The notes under the pieces were generated by a model that ran no database searches, had not been told where the DNA came from, and saw only the letters and a program-made list of their open reading frames with translations. From assembly GCF_018866325.1 (NCBI RefSeq), contig NZ_CP076457.1:7537001-7601000 (forward strand): a stretch of 64,000 bases of DNA, given 5' to 3'. A program made the position numbers and the translations under genes. This DNA comes from Streptomyces sp. YPW6. GTDB taxonomy: Bacteria > Actinomycetota > Actinomycetes > Streptomycetales > Streptomycetaceae. How positions within the stretch are numbered: the stretch's first letter is position 1; each line of letters starts with the position of its first letter. Below are positions 1 to 8,550 of this stretch, one piece after another.

Positions 1-438
1 CCCGATCCACAGCGTGGCGTGGTCGGCGGCCACGGTCAGCACCCGGAACGGCCGCGTCTGGGCCTTGGCCGCGACGAGGTTGCGGGTGAGGAAGGTGTCG
101 CTCAGGACCACCCGTTCGGGTGCGGTGCGCGGCAGCTGCCAGATCCCGTACTCGTCGGTGGTGACCAGGAGCACCAGGGAGTCCAGCGCCCCGCGCGGGT
201 CCACCTCGTCCGCCGCCCGCTCCACCTGGGCCCGCAGGGCGGCCGCGACCTCACGGCTGACCTCCGGATCGGCGTCCAGGCGGTGCCCGGCCTCCGCCAC
301 CAGGTTCCGCAGCCGGACCGGGTCCTGGGCGTTGTCCGGGGCCCTGCGGTGGGTCGGCATGGTCAGGGACAGCGCCGGATAGGGCCGGGTCGCCCGCAGC
401 TCCCGCAACAGGTCGGCGGTCAGGGCGTCCGTATCCAT
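1..438 (-). CDS. baeRF-family protein (partial, N-terminal part)
   Basis: The first 146 codons of a leftward gene that leaves the window at base 1. ATG at 438 is preceded by a GGGAGGGA ribosome site. The N-terminus contains SLTMPTHRRAPDNAQDP followed by a charged helix, and later LLVTTDEYGIWQLP; this pattern is typical of the baeRF group, bacterial relatives of archaeo-eukaryotic release factor domain 1, and is closest in feel to baeRF3. The family is predicted to act on ribosome-associated or nucleotide substrates, but its role is largely inferred. No signal peptide is visible, so it is probably cytosolic. The family assignment rests on the N-terminal third only. Confidence 0.65.
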   Translation of the reverse strand, partial: MDTDALTADLLRELRATRPYPALSLTMPTHRRAPDNAQDPVRLRNLVAEAGHRLDADPEVSREVAAALRAQVERAADEVDPRGALDSLVLLVTTDEYGIWQLPRTAPERVVLSDTFLTRNLVAAKAQTRPFRVLTVAADHATLWIG

Positions 439-569
439 CGTTCCCTCCCAGGGCTCGACCCGCTCCCGTATGAAGCGGATGCTTCGACGAGTCAATTCAT
501 ACCTTTTGATCCTAATATGGGCGAGTTGTTCCTTGGGAGTTCAGGAGCGGGAGTGCAGGAGGGCGCGCG
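439..569. promoter_or_regulatory. divergent promoter region with AT-rich core
   Basis: Spacer between the divergent baeRF-like and DUF1269 genes. It has an AT-rich segment at about 497-518, unusual for this genome, ending in TAATAT (513-518), a plausible -10 for the rightward gene; no good -35 is obvious. An AGGAGG ribosome site lies just upstream of 570. Promoter call is inference from base composition. Confidence 0.35.
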
Positions 570-1067
570 ATGTCCACGCTCACGGTGTGGAAGTTCCGGA
601 CGGCCGACGGCGCGGAGAACGTCGAGGAGGCCTTGACGTCCCTTCAGAAGGAAGGGCTGGTCAGGATCCTCGACGCCGCCGTGGTCAGCTGGCCCGCCGA
701 CCGGGCCAAGCCGCGTACGAAGCAGCTGCTCAACCTCGTCGGCGCCGGGGCTCTCAGCGGCACGTTCTGGGGCATGCTCTTCGGGCTGATCTTCCTCATG
801 CCGCTGCTGGGCGCGGCCATCGGAGCGGCCGCCGGGGCGCTCGGCGGGAAACTCGCGGACGTCGGCATCGACGACGACTTCATCAATGAGGTCAAGGAGA
901 AGGTGACGCCCGGAACCTCCGCGCTCTTCCTGCTGACCATGAACGAGGTGCCCGAGCGGATCGGCGCACAGCTGCCCGGCGACGGCGCCGAGCTCCTCCA
1001 CAGCAATCTCGACACCGAGCGCGAGGCGAAACTCCGGAACATCTTCGGCGACGACCCGGACTCCTGA
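570..1067 (+). CDS. DUF1269-family membrane-associated protein
   Basis: A 165-residue protein with a short alpha/beta N-terminus (residues 1-50), a glycine/alanine-rich hydrophobic hairpin (about 56-100, including GTFWGMLFGLIFLMPLLG and GAAAGALGGKLADVG) and a charged C-terminus. This arrangement is characteristic of DUF1269, common in actinobacteria and of unknown biochemical function. The ATG is preceded by AGGAGG at good spacing. It is divergent from the baeRF-like gene. The Gly-rich hydrophobic pair could form a membrane hairpin. Confidence 0.8.
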   Translation: MSTLTVWKFRTADGAENVEEALTSLQKEGLVRILDAAVVSWPADRAKPRTKQLLNLVGAGALSGTFWGMLFGLIFLMPLLGAAIGAAAGALGGKLADVGIDDDFINEVKEKVTPGTSALFLLTMNEVPERIGAQLPGDGAELLHSNLDTEREAKLRNIFGDDPDS

Positions 1068-1133
1068 CCCCGCACCCCCGCCCGCCCTCCGACCTCCGTA
1101 CGCAGGCCCCCTCTTGGATTGGACGGACCGTCC

Positions 1134-1688
1134 GTGAAAGCGAACCACCCCGCGCGCCGGGCCCGCACCGCGCGCGCCCTGGCCCCCGTCGCGGCCGCGG
1201 CCCTGCTGCTCGCCGGTACGGCGGCCTGCGACTCCGACACCAGCAGCGAAGGCACCGACCGGGGCGTCCACACCCTGACGCCCGAGCCGGAGGAGTCGCC
1301 GGGCGGGTCCCCGAGCCCGCGTACCCAGGAGAGCTTCGCCGCCTCGGTGTCCGCCGAGTCCGAACGCGTACGGCAGGAGGCGACGCAACGCCTCGACGAG
1401 GTGGAGGGGCGGGGCAACGCCGTCGCCGACGTCTCGGTCACCGGGCTGCCGCTGAGCGGCTCCGAGGAGGTCCGCAGTGCGCGCGTCCGGGTCACCAACC
1501 CCACCGACGAGGCCGCGTTCTACGCCGTGAAGGTGGAGTTCGTCGACGCCGAGGACAAGGTCCTGGACACCGTCGTCGTCGGCATCGAGGACGCTCCGCC
1601 GGACCGTACGGTCGACGCCCAGGCCAACAGCCGCGAGGCCGCCGGGGTGAAGACCTTCCCCCGGGTGGCCCAGGCCGAGCGCGGCTGA
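1134..1688 (+). CDS. lipoprotein with FxLYD-like C-terminal domain
   Basis: Predicted 184-residue exported lipoprotein. From the GTG at 1134 the N-terminus has several Arg residues, then the hydrophobic stretch APVAAAALLLAGTAAC, a slightly non-canonical lipobox with Cys as anchor. A Ser/Glu/Pro-rich linker follows, then a beta-rich domain (about 105-175) with VTNPTDEAAFYAVKVEFVD, resembling FxLYD domains that hold accessory proteins outside the membrane. A TTG five codons upstream (1119) is possible but has no better ribosome site. The stop is 14 bases before the glutaminase gene, so the two are probably co-transcribed. Confidence 0.7.
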   Translation: MKANHPARRARTARALAPVAAAALLLAGTAACDSDTSSEGTDRGVHTLTPEPEESPGGSPSPRTQESFAASVSAESERVRQEATQRLDEVEGRGNAVADVSVTGLPLSGSEEVRSARVRVTNPTDEAAFYAVKVEFVDAEDKVLDTVVVGIEDAPPDRTVDAQANSREAAGVKTFPRVAQAERG

Positions 1689-1702
1689 GGAGGGCGCGGT
1701 CC

Positions 1703-3052
1703 ATGAGCGCCGCCGACGCGGTGACCGACTCGCTGGAGACCCTGCGCGCCCGGTTCGCCGCCGTACGGGACGGGAAGCCGGCCGACTACATCCCCCAGCT
1801 GGCCCTGGCCGACCCGGACGCCTTCGGGCTCGCCCTGGTCAGCATGGACGGACACCGCTACAGCGCGGGCGAGGCCGACACCGCCTTCACCCTCCAGTCC
1901 GTCTCGAAACCGTTCGTCTACGCCCTCGCGCTCTCCGCGCTCGGCCTGGACGAGGTGAGCCGCTGGGTGGGGGCGGAGCCGAGCGGCGAGGCGTTCAACG
2001 CCATCAGCCTCGAACCCGGCACCGGCCGGCCCGCCAACGCCATGGTCAACGCCGGCGCGATCGTGACCACCGCCCTGATCCCCGACACCGCCGACGAGCC
2101 CGCCTTCGACCGGATCCTGCGCTGCCTCGGCCGGTTCGCCGGACGGGAACTGGACGTCGACGAAGAGGTGTTCAGCTCCGAATCGGTGACCGGGGACCGC
2201 AACCGGGCGCTTGCCTACCTGATCCGCTCCACCGGCACCATGCCCGTCGACCCGGTCCTGGCCGTCGACCGCTACTTCCGCCAGTGCGCGGTCCGCGTCA
2301 CCGCGATCGACCTCGCCACGATGGCCGCGACGCTCGCCTACGGCGGCGTGAACCCGGTCACCGGCGAGCGGGTCGTCTCGGCCGAGGTCGCCGCCCGGGT
2401 CCTCGCCGTCATGGCCACCTGCGGGATGTACGACGGATCCGGCGACTGGCTGCTGCGCGTCGGACTGCCCGCCAAGAGCGGGGTGTCCGGCGGTCTCATC
2501 GCGGTGGGACCCGCCCGCTTCGGGGTCGCCACGTACAGCCCGCCGCTGGACGCCACCGGCGGTTCGGTGCGCGGCCATGCCGCGCTGGAGGCGATGTCGC
2601 AGCGCTACGGACTCCACCTGATGCTGAACCCGGCCCTGCCGGGCTCCACCGTCACCCTGGTCACGACCGCGGACGATCTGCCGTCGGCGCCGTCCGCCGA
2701 GCACGAACGGGTCCTCCACGAACAGGTCGGCGTCGTCGCCGCCCAGGGGTCCATCGACTTCACGGCCGCCGAACGCGTGCTGTACGCGCTGGACGAGTCG
2801 GGGCCGAACGGCGGTTCCGTCGTGCTCGACCTGCACGACGTCACCGCCGTCGACTCCGTGGCCCTGGCCATGCTGCACACCGGCCTCGCGCGGCTCCTGT
2901 CCGACGGGCGGCGCGCGGCCGTCGTCGACCCCCGCGACCTGCTGGGCCCGCCCGACGTCGTCCGGGAGGGCACCGGCCAGGACCTGCCGCGCCACGCCAC
3001 CCGTGAGGAAGCGGTGGAAGGCTGCGCGCGGGCCCTGGCCGGGGAGGGCTGA
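1703..3052 (+). CDS. glsA: glutaminase A with C-terminal STAS domain
   Basis: Hydrolyses L-glutamine to glutamate and ammonia. Residues 1 to about 310 form a serine-dependent beta-lactamase-like glutaminase domain with the nucleophile motif SVSK (Ser66, Lys69), the glutaminase hallmark GRPANAMVNAGAI, and KSGVSGG. Residues about 330-445 form a STAS/anti-sigma-antagonist-like domain (VLDLHDVTAVDSVALAML). Total length 449 exceeds the usual stand-alone glutaminase of about 310; glutaminase-STAS fusions are known in actinobacteria. The protein is cytosolic. The preceding lipoprotein gene is 14 bases away; the next gene converges with only seven bases between stop codons. Confidence 0.92.
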   Translation: MSAADAVTDSLETLRARFAAVRDGKPADYIPQLALADPDAFGLALVSMDGHRYSAGEADTAFTLQSVSKPFVYALALSALGLDEVSRWVGAEPSGEAFNAISLEPGTGRPANAMVNAGAIVTTALIPDTADEPAFDRILRCLGRFAGRELDVDEEVFSSESVTGDRNRALAYLIRSTGTMPVDPVLAVDRYFRQCAVRVTAIDLATMAATLAYGGVNPVTGERVVSAEVAARVLAVMATCGMYDGSGDWLLRVGLPAKSGVSGGLIAVGPARFGVATYSPPLDATGGSVRGHAALEAMSQRYGLHLMLNPALPGSTVTLVTTADDLPSAPSAEHERVLHEQVGVVAAQGSIDFTAAERVLYALDESGPNGGSVVLDLHDVTAVDSVALAMLHTGLARLLSDGRRAAVVDPRDLLGPPDVVREGTGQDLPRHATREEAVEGCARALAGEG

Positions 3053-3059
3053 GCCGGGT

Positions 3060-3875
3060 CTACCAGATGGCGCCGACCCACTCGGGGTGGTCGACGAACG
3101 GGTTCCTGTTGTGCTGGAACTGCTCGAATATGACGTCGTTGCGGCGCTTCTCGAAGGTGTCCGGCGGGTCCTGTCGGCTCCACTGCTCCAGGACGGACAG
3201 CCTGCCCATCTTCGGCGCGGATCCGTTGTTCACCTGGTCGTTGGGTTCGAGGTCGGCGAAGGAGTCGCCGCCCTCGTAGCGCACAGCCATGTAGAGGATC
3301 ATGCGGGCGACGTCGCCCTTGACCTCGTCGCGCGGCTCGAAGGAATCACTGTCGGTGAAGTTGCCGGGTGCGGAGCCGAGTTCGCCGCCGCCGTTGTCGA
3401 AGTCCTTGTTGCCCCGGGCCGAGTTGACCTGGACGTCCGTGGGCCGCAGGTGGTGGATGTCGGTGCCCGGACCCGTCGCCGTACCGAAGTCCCCGTGCGA
3501 CTTGGCCCAGACGTGCTCCCGGTTCCACTGGCCCACGTTGCCGCCGTTGTCGTTCTTGGACTGGGAGCGTCCGGTGTACAGCAGGACGACGTTGGAGGAG
3601 TTGGCGGGATCCTCGTCGGTCGCCTTCAGTGCGTTCCATACCTGGCTGTAGGAGAGCTTGGTCTGGTTGCTGATGATCGTGTGCAGGGCCGCCTTGAGCT
3701 CGGCGCCGGTCTTGCCGACGGCGTCCTGGTAGTAGGTGTCGTCGAGGGCGGCGGTGGCGCTGTACCGGTCGGGCGGGAAGTCCGCGGGAGCCGCGGCCGC
3801 GGTGCCGGCCAGCACCGTGACGGTGGCCGCCGCTGCCAGCAGTGGACGCGCGTAGAGTGAGTGACGACGGGACAT
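3060..3875 (-). CDS. secreted endonuclease I family nuclease
   Basis: A 271-residue secreted nuclease of the EndA/endonuclease I (beta-beta-alpha metal finger) family, expected to degrade DNA outside the cell. The ATG at 3875 gives a standard signal peptide (MSRRHSLYARPLL then an Ala/Val-rich core ending TAAAAP) and is preceded by GGAGAGG; longer upstream starts only add Arg/Pro-rich sequence. Conserved motifs are NREHVWAKSHGDFG, DIHHLRPTDVQVNS and RGNKDFDNGG, containing the catalytic His and metal-ligating Asn of the family. It converges on the glutaminase gene. Confidence 0.9.
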   Translation of the reverse strand: MSRRHSLYARPLLAAAATVTVLAGTAAAAPADFPPDRYSATAALDDTYYQDAVGKTGAELKAALHTIISNQTKLSYSQVWNALKATDEDPANSSNVVLLYTGRSQSKNDNGGNVGQWNREHVWAKSHGDFGTATGPGTDIHHLRPTDVQVNSARGNKDFDNGGGELGSAPGNFTDSDSFEPRDEVKGDVARMILYMAVRYEGGDSFADLEPNDQVNNGSAPKMGRLSVLEQWSRQDPPDTFEKRRNDVIFEQFQHNRNPFVDHPEWVGAIW

Positions 3876-4034
3876 GTGGGGTGTCCTCTCCGGAACGGCG
3901 GACGCCGCGGCAAGGCCCTGGGTGGGGGCTCGCGCGGCGGCCGTGCGGTGGGTGGTCAGCGGGGAGCCTTCCACACGCACCGTGGCCCAGGTGTGAACGC
4001 CCTGTATCTATCATGTGCAGGTCAAGAGTTGCTT

Positions 4035-4078
4035 GGGCGTCGCCCCTCGCGGACGGCCTTCCACGAGGGGCGACGCCC
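4035..4078 (-). terminator. stem-loop terminator after GH25 gene
   Basis: Perfect 15-bp inverted repeat (arms 4035-4049 and 4064-4078) with a 14-base loop, starting six bases beyond the stop codon of the leftward GH25 gene. There is no clear U-tract, as is common for streptomycete terminators. Confidence 0.75.
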
Positions 4079-4083
4079 CGGTG

Positions 4084-4635
4084 CTATCCGGCCGCCCAGT
4101 CGCGCAGCGCCCGCACCGAGGCGAAGTCGGCCACGTTCCTGTCGAGCGGATCGTCGGTGTACTGGTGGATGCGCCAGTCCGCCTCGATGCGGGGCCGGCC
4201 CGCGGAGACGTAGTCGGCGATCCACAGCCCGTCGCCCGCGTAGCCGCTGGTGTCGTGGCTGAGCCAGAACGAGCGGTTGCAGTACAGCAGGACCCGGTGA
4301 CCGGGCCGCTCCTTCTTGACCGCGCGGATGAACCGGTCCTTGTCCGCGGTGCTCGCCCGCGTCCCGCCGCCGGTCTGCTCCCAGTCGACCGCGAGCAGAT
4401 CGCCCGCCCGCTCGGGGGTCCTGCCGAGGAAGTACGCCACCTGGTCCGCCACGTCCCCCGGCCAGAGGAAGTGGTAGAACCCGACGACGCACTCGGCGTC
4501 CCTGGCCCGCTTCACCTGGGCCTCCATGCGCGGATTGACGTAGGTGCGGCCTTCGGTGGACTTGATGAGGACGAAATCGAGACCGTCCGTGTCGTAGGAG
4601 GGCTGATAGGCGCTGACGTCGACACCGTGGAGCAT
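4084..4635 (-). CDS. GH25-family lysozyme (N-acetylmuramidase)
   Basis: A 183-residue single-domain glycoside hydrolase family 25 protein that should cleave beta-1,4 bonds in peptidoglycan. The family barrel starts with GVDVSAYQ (catalytic-site Asp6) and has FVLIKSTEGRTYVNP, GFYHFLWPGD and LLAVDWEQ (Asp84 and Glu86). The ATG at 4635 has GAGG nine bases upstream; a GTG two codons earlier lies too close to it. No signal peptide is present, which is unusual for a wall hydrolase: it may leave by lysis or non-classical export, or be a phage-derived endolysin-like remnant. Confidence 0.85.
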   Translation of the reverse strand: MLHGVDVSAYQPSYDTDGLDFVLIKSTEGRTYVNPRMEAQVKRARDAECVVGFYHFLWPGDVADQVAYFLGRTPERAGDLLAVDWEQTGGGTRASTADKDRFIRAVKKERPGHRVLLYCNRSFWLSHDTSGYAGDGLWIADYVSAGRPRIEADWRIHQYTDDPLDRNVADFASVRALRDWAAG

Positions 4636-4794
4636 GGGCACCCGCCTCGGGAGTGTGGGGCAACGACCTCCGTTCCCTGCCCACTCCCCGGACCCGTCAA
4701 GGGCTTATTCACCCTCCCGGGTAGGGGGCGCGTGCCCCTCGGATGCGGCCGGGTCCCCGGAGGGTGAGAATTGCCGCAAGGACGAGGAGGCGGC

Positions 4795-5007
4795 ATGAGC
4801 GAAGAGTCCGAATCCGTATCCGAGGCCCTGGCCGGGCCGGGGGGCGTCACGCCCGACCGGCTCCTGCACACGGGCGCGAGCGACCGGCCGAGCGCGGAGG
4901 ACCTGGTGCTGGCCTCCGGGCGGGACCTGACTCCGCAGACCCTGGAATGGGCCCGGCGCAAGCTGGCCGCCGAGGGGCGGTCGGCCATCGACAAACAACT
5001 GCCATGA
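4795..5007 (+). CDS. small acidic hypothetical protein
   Basis: Seventy codons from an ATG preceded by GAGGAGG (4784-4790), which decides the start over an in-frame upstream codon. The product is hydrophilic, begins with a Glu/Ser-rich segment and ends in a predicted helix (LEWARRKLAAEGRSAIDKQLP region). No domain, signal peptide or membrane segment is recognised. It stands alone between a leftward lysozyme gene and the RlmG-like gene. The strong ribosome site and normal codon pattern support it as real. Confidence 0.7.
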   Translation: MSEESESVSEALAGPGGVTPDRLLHTGASDRPSAEDLVLASGRDLTPQTLEWARRKLAAEGRSAIDKQLP

Positions 5008-5084
5008 CACCCGCCGGGGCGTCCGCGGGGGCGCCCGGGGCCGGATGTGCGGAGCCGTACGCCGAGGTCACAGCGGCCGAGTGA

Positions 5085-5112
5085 GCCGGGGAGCGTGTGG
5101 GGCGCCCCCGGC
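5085..5112 (+). terminator. possible weak stem-loop terminator
   Basis: GCCGGGG (5085-5091) pairs with CCCCGGC (5106-5112) about 80 bases after the small hypothetical gene and just before the promoter region of the RlmG-like gene. No U-tract. Confidence 0.35.
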
Positions 5113-5136
5113 TTCCTCGGCTAGCCTGATTCCCCT

Positions 5137-6291
5137 ATGAACCGCTTGACGATCCCCCAGGGCACGTTCGACCTCGCCCGCTTCCCCGAACACCCGCGCG
5201 ACCCCTTCCGGGCCTGGGACGCCGCAGACGCGTACCTGCTCCGGCAGCTGGCGGACCCCGAGGCGGGGCCCGTCGACCTCTCGGGGACGGTCGCCGTCGT
5301 GGGGGACCGCTGGGGCGCCCTCGCCACCGCGCTGGCCGCGCACCGGCCCGTCCAGATCAGCGACTCCTACCTGGCCCGGCGCGCCACCCTCGCGAATCTC
5401 GCCCGCAACGGCATCGACCGGGACGCGGTGCGGCTGCTGTCCTCCCGTGACACCCCGCCGGACCGGATCGACGTCCTGATCGTCCGGGTGCCCAAGTCGC
5501 TGGCCTTCCTGGAGGACCAGCTCCACCGGATCGCCCCCGCCGTCCACGCCGGGACCGTGATCATCGGAACCGGGATGGTCAAGGAGATCCACACCTCCAC
5601 GCTGAAGCTCTTCGAGCGGATCATCGGCCCGACCCGCACCTCCCTCGCGGTCCGCAAGGCGCGGCTGATCTTCTGCGCCCCGGACCCCGGGCTGCCCCGT
5701 ACGCCGAGCCCGTGGCCGTACCGCTACGAGCTGCCCGCCGACGTGGGCCCCGTCTCGGGACTGACCACCGTCAACCACGCCGGGATCTTCTGCGCCGACC
5801 GCCTCGACATCGGCACCCGCTTCTTCCTGAAGCACCTGCCCACCCGCGCCGGGGCCGTCCGGGTCGTCGACCTGGGCTGCGGCAACGGCGTCCTCGGGCT
5901 CTCCGCCGCCGTCGCCGACCCCGACGCGCACGTCACCTTCATCGACGAGTCCTACGGGGCGGTCGCCTCCGCCGAGGAGACCTTCCGGGCCGGGGCGCCG
6001 GACGGCGCGAAGGCCGACTTCCTGGTCGCCGACGGACTCGCCGGCCTCGATCCGGGCAGCGTGGACCTGGTGCTGAACAACCCGCCGTTCCACTCCCACC
6101 TGGCCACCACCGACGCCACGGCCCGCACGATGTTCGCCGGCGCGCGGACCGCGCTGCGGCAGGGCGGCGAGCTGTGGGTCGTGGGCAACCGGCACCTCTC
6201 GTACCACACCCACCTGCGCCGGATCTTCGGCAACTGCACCACGGTCGCGGGCGATCCGAAGTTCGTGGTCCTGCGCGCCGTCAAGCGCTGA
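5137..6291 (+). CDS. rlmG: RlmG-type class I SAM methyltransferase
   Basis: A 384-residue member of the RlmG/RsmC group, which N2-methylates guanines of rRNA (in Escherichia coli RlmG modifies 23S G1835). The N-terminal half is a degenerate methyltransferase fold, with an opening like family members (AWDAADAYLLRQL). The C-terminal half is catalytic: SAM-binding VVDLGCGNGVLGL, acidic FIDESYGAV and the N-methyltransferase motif NNPPFH. Length matches E. coli RlmG (378). Streptomycete copies are often annotated only as methyltransferase, so the exact target base is inferred. Confidence 0.82.
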   Translation: MNRLTIPQGTFDLARFPEHPRDPFRAWDAADAYLLRQLADPEAGPVDLSGTVAVVGDRWGALATALAAHRPVQISDSYLARRATLANLARNGIDRDAVRLLSSRDTPPDRIDVLIVRVPKSLAFLEDQLHRIAPAVHAGTVIIGTGMVKEIHTSTLKLFERIIGPTRTSLAVRKARLIFCAPDPGLPRTPSPWPYRYELPADVGPVSGLTTVNHAGIFCADRLDIGTRFFLKHLPTRAGAVRVVDLGCGNGVLGLSAAVADPDAHVTFIDESYGAVASAEETFRAGAPDGAKADFLVADGLAGLDPGSVDLVLNNPPFHSHLATTDATARTMFAGARTALRQGGELWVVGNRHLSYHTHLRRIFGNCTTVAGDPKFVVLRAVKR

Positions 6292-6325
6292 GGACGAACC
6301 CCGCGCCCCGGCCCTTCCGGATTCT

Positions 6326-6339
6326 TGCAACAGGTTCTA
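6326..6339. promoter_or_regulatory. KstR-type operator upstream of acyl-CoA dehydrogenase
   Basis: TGCAACAGGTTCTA fits the pattern TNNAACNNGTTNNA, which I recall as the KstR consensus of mycobacterial sterol/lipid degradation genes. It lies 52 bases upstream of the GTG at 6392. A second match (40143-40156) precedes the crotonase operon. The site is seen; its regulator is inferred. Confidence 0.5.
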
Positions 6340-6391
6340 CTGTGTGCGCCGCCGCACACGGACGACGCCGACGCGAGACTCTGGAGGGGCC

Positions 6392-7570
6392 GTGCACCTC
6401 GAATACACGTCTGAGCAGCAGCGGTTGCGCACCGAACTGCGTACGTACTTCGCGGCCCTGGTCCCCGACAACGCCTACGCGCGCTACGCGGAGCCCGCCG
6501 CCCAGAAACGCTTCTACCGCGAAACGGTCCGCAGGCTCGGCGCCGACGGCTGGCTGGGGGTGGGCTGGCCCGAGGAGTACGGCGGCCGGGGACTGACCCC
6601 GATGGAACAGTTCATCTTCTTCGACGAGGCCGCCCAGGCAGGCGTACCACTGCCCCTGATGGCCCTGAACACCGTCGGCCCCACGATCATGCAGTACGGC
6701 ACCGACGAGCAGAAGGCCCACTTCCTGCCCGGCATCCTGGCAGGGGAGATCGACTTCGCGATCGGCTACAGCGAACCGGACGCCGGCACCGACCTCGCCG
6801 CCCTGAAGACGCGGGCGGTCCGCGACGGCGACACGTACATCGTCAACGGCCAGAAGATCTGGACCACCAACGGCGACACCGCCGACTGGGTCTGGCTCGC
6901 CGTGCGCACCGACCCCGCCGCCCCGCCGCACAAGGGCATCACCATGCTCCTCGTCCCGACGAGCGACCCCGGCTACTCCTGCACCCTGATCAATACCCTC
7001 GCCTCGCACGACACGACCGCGAGCCACTACGAGAACATCCGGGTCCCGGTCTCCCGCCGCGTCGGCGAGGAGAACAAGGGCTGGCGCCTCATCACCAACC
7101 AGCTCAACCACGAGCGCGTCACCCTCGCCGCCCACGGCACGATGGCGGTGCGCGCCCTGCACGACGTCCAGCGCTGGGCCGCGGGCACCAAACTCGGCGA
7201 CGGCCGCCGGGTCATCGACCTGGGCTGGGTCCGCGCCCTGCTCGCCCGCACCCACACCCGCCTCGACGCGATGAAGCTCCTCAACTGGCAGATGGTCACC
7301 GCCCTCCAGGACGGCACCCTCACCCCTCAGGACGCCTCGGCGGTCAAGGTCTACGGCTCCGAGGCCCGCCGCGACGCCTACGCCTGGCTGATGGAGATCG
7401 TCGGCTCCGCGGGCGCCCTGAAGGAGGGCTCGGCCGGCGCGGTGCTCCACGGGGAACTGGAACGCGGCTACCGATCCGCGGTGATCTTCACCTTCGGCGG
7501 GGGCAACAACGAGATCCAGCGGGAGATCATCTCCTGGATCGGACTGGGGATGCCGCGCGTGCGGCGGTGA
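6392..7570 (+). CDS. acyl-CoA dehydrogenase
   Basis: A 392-residue FAD-dependent acyl-CoA dehydrogenase that introduces an alpha,beta double bond into an acyl-CoA. The GTG at 6392 follows GGAGGGG at good spacing and matches the usual family start (VHLEYTSEQQRLRTELR). Landmarks are GYSEPDAGTDLAALKTRA and KIWTTNGDTADW in the N-terminal and beta domains, and a C-terminal segment GGGNNEIQREIISWIGLGMP typical of the group that includes sterol side-chain dehydrogenases (FadE-type). A KstR-like palindrome lies in the promoter. The substrate cannot be read from sequence; a steroid or branched acyl-CoA is an inference from the operator. Confidence 0.88.
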   Translation: MHLEYTSEQQRLRTELRTYFAALVPDNAYARYAEPAAQKRFYRETVRRLGADGWLGVGWPEEYGGRGLTPMEQFIFFDEAAQAGVPLPLMALNTVGPTIMQYGTDEQKAHFLPGILAGEIDFAIGYSEPDAGTDLAALKTRAVRDGDTYIVNGQKIWTTNGDTADWVWLAVRTDPAAPPHKGITMLLVPTSDPGYSCTLINTLASHDTTASHYENIRVPVSRRVGEENKGWRLITNQLNHERVTLAAHGTMAVRALHDVQRWAAGTKLGDGRRVIDLGWVRALLARTHTRLDAMKLLNWQMVTALQDGTLTPQDASAVKVYGSEARRDAYAWLMEIVGSAGALKEGSAGAVLHGELERGYRSAVIFTFGGGNNEIQREIISWIGLGMPRVRR

Positions 7571-7720
7571 TCGCACGGAGCGGGGTACGGACGGACCGGT
7601 GAATCCCCCCGGTGCGGGTGGACCCGGGGAGGTGCGCGACGGGCTTCCGCGCTGCGTCCCCGCGCGGTCCTGGTTAGCGTGAGCCGTGGGGAAGCACGTC
7701 GACAGCGAAGGAGCCCCGCG

Positions 7721-8398
7721 ATGCCCTCAGCACCGCATCCGGCCGGCGGAGACCTGGGCCGGCGGATCTCGGCACGCCGCCTGCAGCTCGGTCTGTCCCG
7801 GCAGGACGTAGCACTGCGGGCGGGCGCCGCGCCCGGCTACATCGAGTACGTGGAGGAGCAGTCCGCCACCCCGGGCGTCGGCTTCCTGCTCCGGCTCGCC
7901 GACGCGCTGGAGACCACGGTGCAGGAGCTGACGGGCGGAGCGGTCGAACTGCCCCGCGGCGCGGGCCGGGGCGCACGGCGCGCCCGGATGGCCGAACTCG
8001 ACGAAGCGATGTGCTGGACGCTGCTGGGCGATCACGGGGTGGGGCGGGTGGCCCTCGCTCTCGAGGACGGGCCGGTCGTCCTGCCGGTGAACTACCAGGT
8101 GAGCGACGGCGAGGTGGTCTTCAGTACGGCGGAGGACTCCCCGCTGGCCACCGCCGACGACACCGAGATCGCCTTCGAGGCCGACCACATCGACGACGCC
8201 TTCAGCAAGGGCTGGAGCGTCCTGCTCGTGGGAACCGTGCACGCCGTCACCGACGAGGAAGCCGCGCGACAGCTGAGGGAGGCCGCCTACTCGACCCCGT
8301 GGGCGGGGCCCGAGCGCGACCACGTCATGGTCCTCGCGCCCCGGCGGATCACCGGGCGCAGGATCGTCGTCCCCGACGCCCCGGGCGAGGCCGACTGA
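7721..8398 (+). CDS. XRE-type HTH fused to PNPOx-like flavin domain
   Basis: A 225-residue two-domain protein. Residues about 10-70 are a helix-turn-helix of the Cro/CI class (RRISARRLQLGLSRQDVALRAG). Residues about 88-220 are a pyridoxamine-5-phosphate-oxidase-like split barrel (GDHGVGRVALALEDGPVVLPVNYQVSDGEVVF read in two pieces) that in this family binds FMN, F420 or haem. The ATG at 7721 has GAAGGA upstream; an earlier in-frame start adds only basic sequence. Such fusions are common in Streptomyces and are thought to be redox-linked, but the ligand is unknown. The universal stress protein gene converges downstream, a frequent association. Confidence 0.85.
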   Translation: MPSAPHPAGGDLGRRISARRLQLGLSRQDVALRAGAAPGYIEYVEEQSATPGVGFLLRLADALETTVQELTGGAVELPRGAGRGARRARMAELDEAMCWTLLGDHGVGRVALALEDGPVVLPVNYQVSDGEVVFSTAEDSPLATADDTEIAFEADHIDDAFSKGWSVLLVGTVHAVTDEEAARQLREAAYSTPWAGPERDHVMVLAPRRITGRRIVVPDAPGEAD

Positions 8399-8550
8399 CC
8401 GCGCCGCGCCGCATCCTGGTCGCGCGGTTCCACGTCGCGCGGCCCGGCTCGGTGTCGCCCCGGCCGGGACCGGGCCGCGCCGCATCGCACCGAGTGGCCC
8501 GGCACCGCGTCGGGGGAGCCGATCGGTGAGGCCCTGCGGAGCCCCCTGAG

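Noticed and set aside
3876..3980. Longer N-terminus for endonuclease I starting at 3980
   Set aside because: Adds 35 residues without homology before an otherwise standard signal peptide; the ATG at 3875 has the ribosome site.
8399..8550. Repeated GCGCCGCGCCGCATC-like sequences as a repeat element
   Set aside because: Only two partial matches in very GC-rich sequence; not above what such composition gives.
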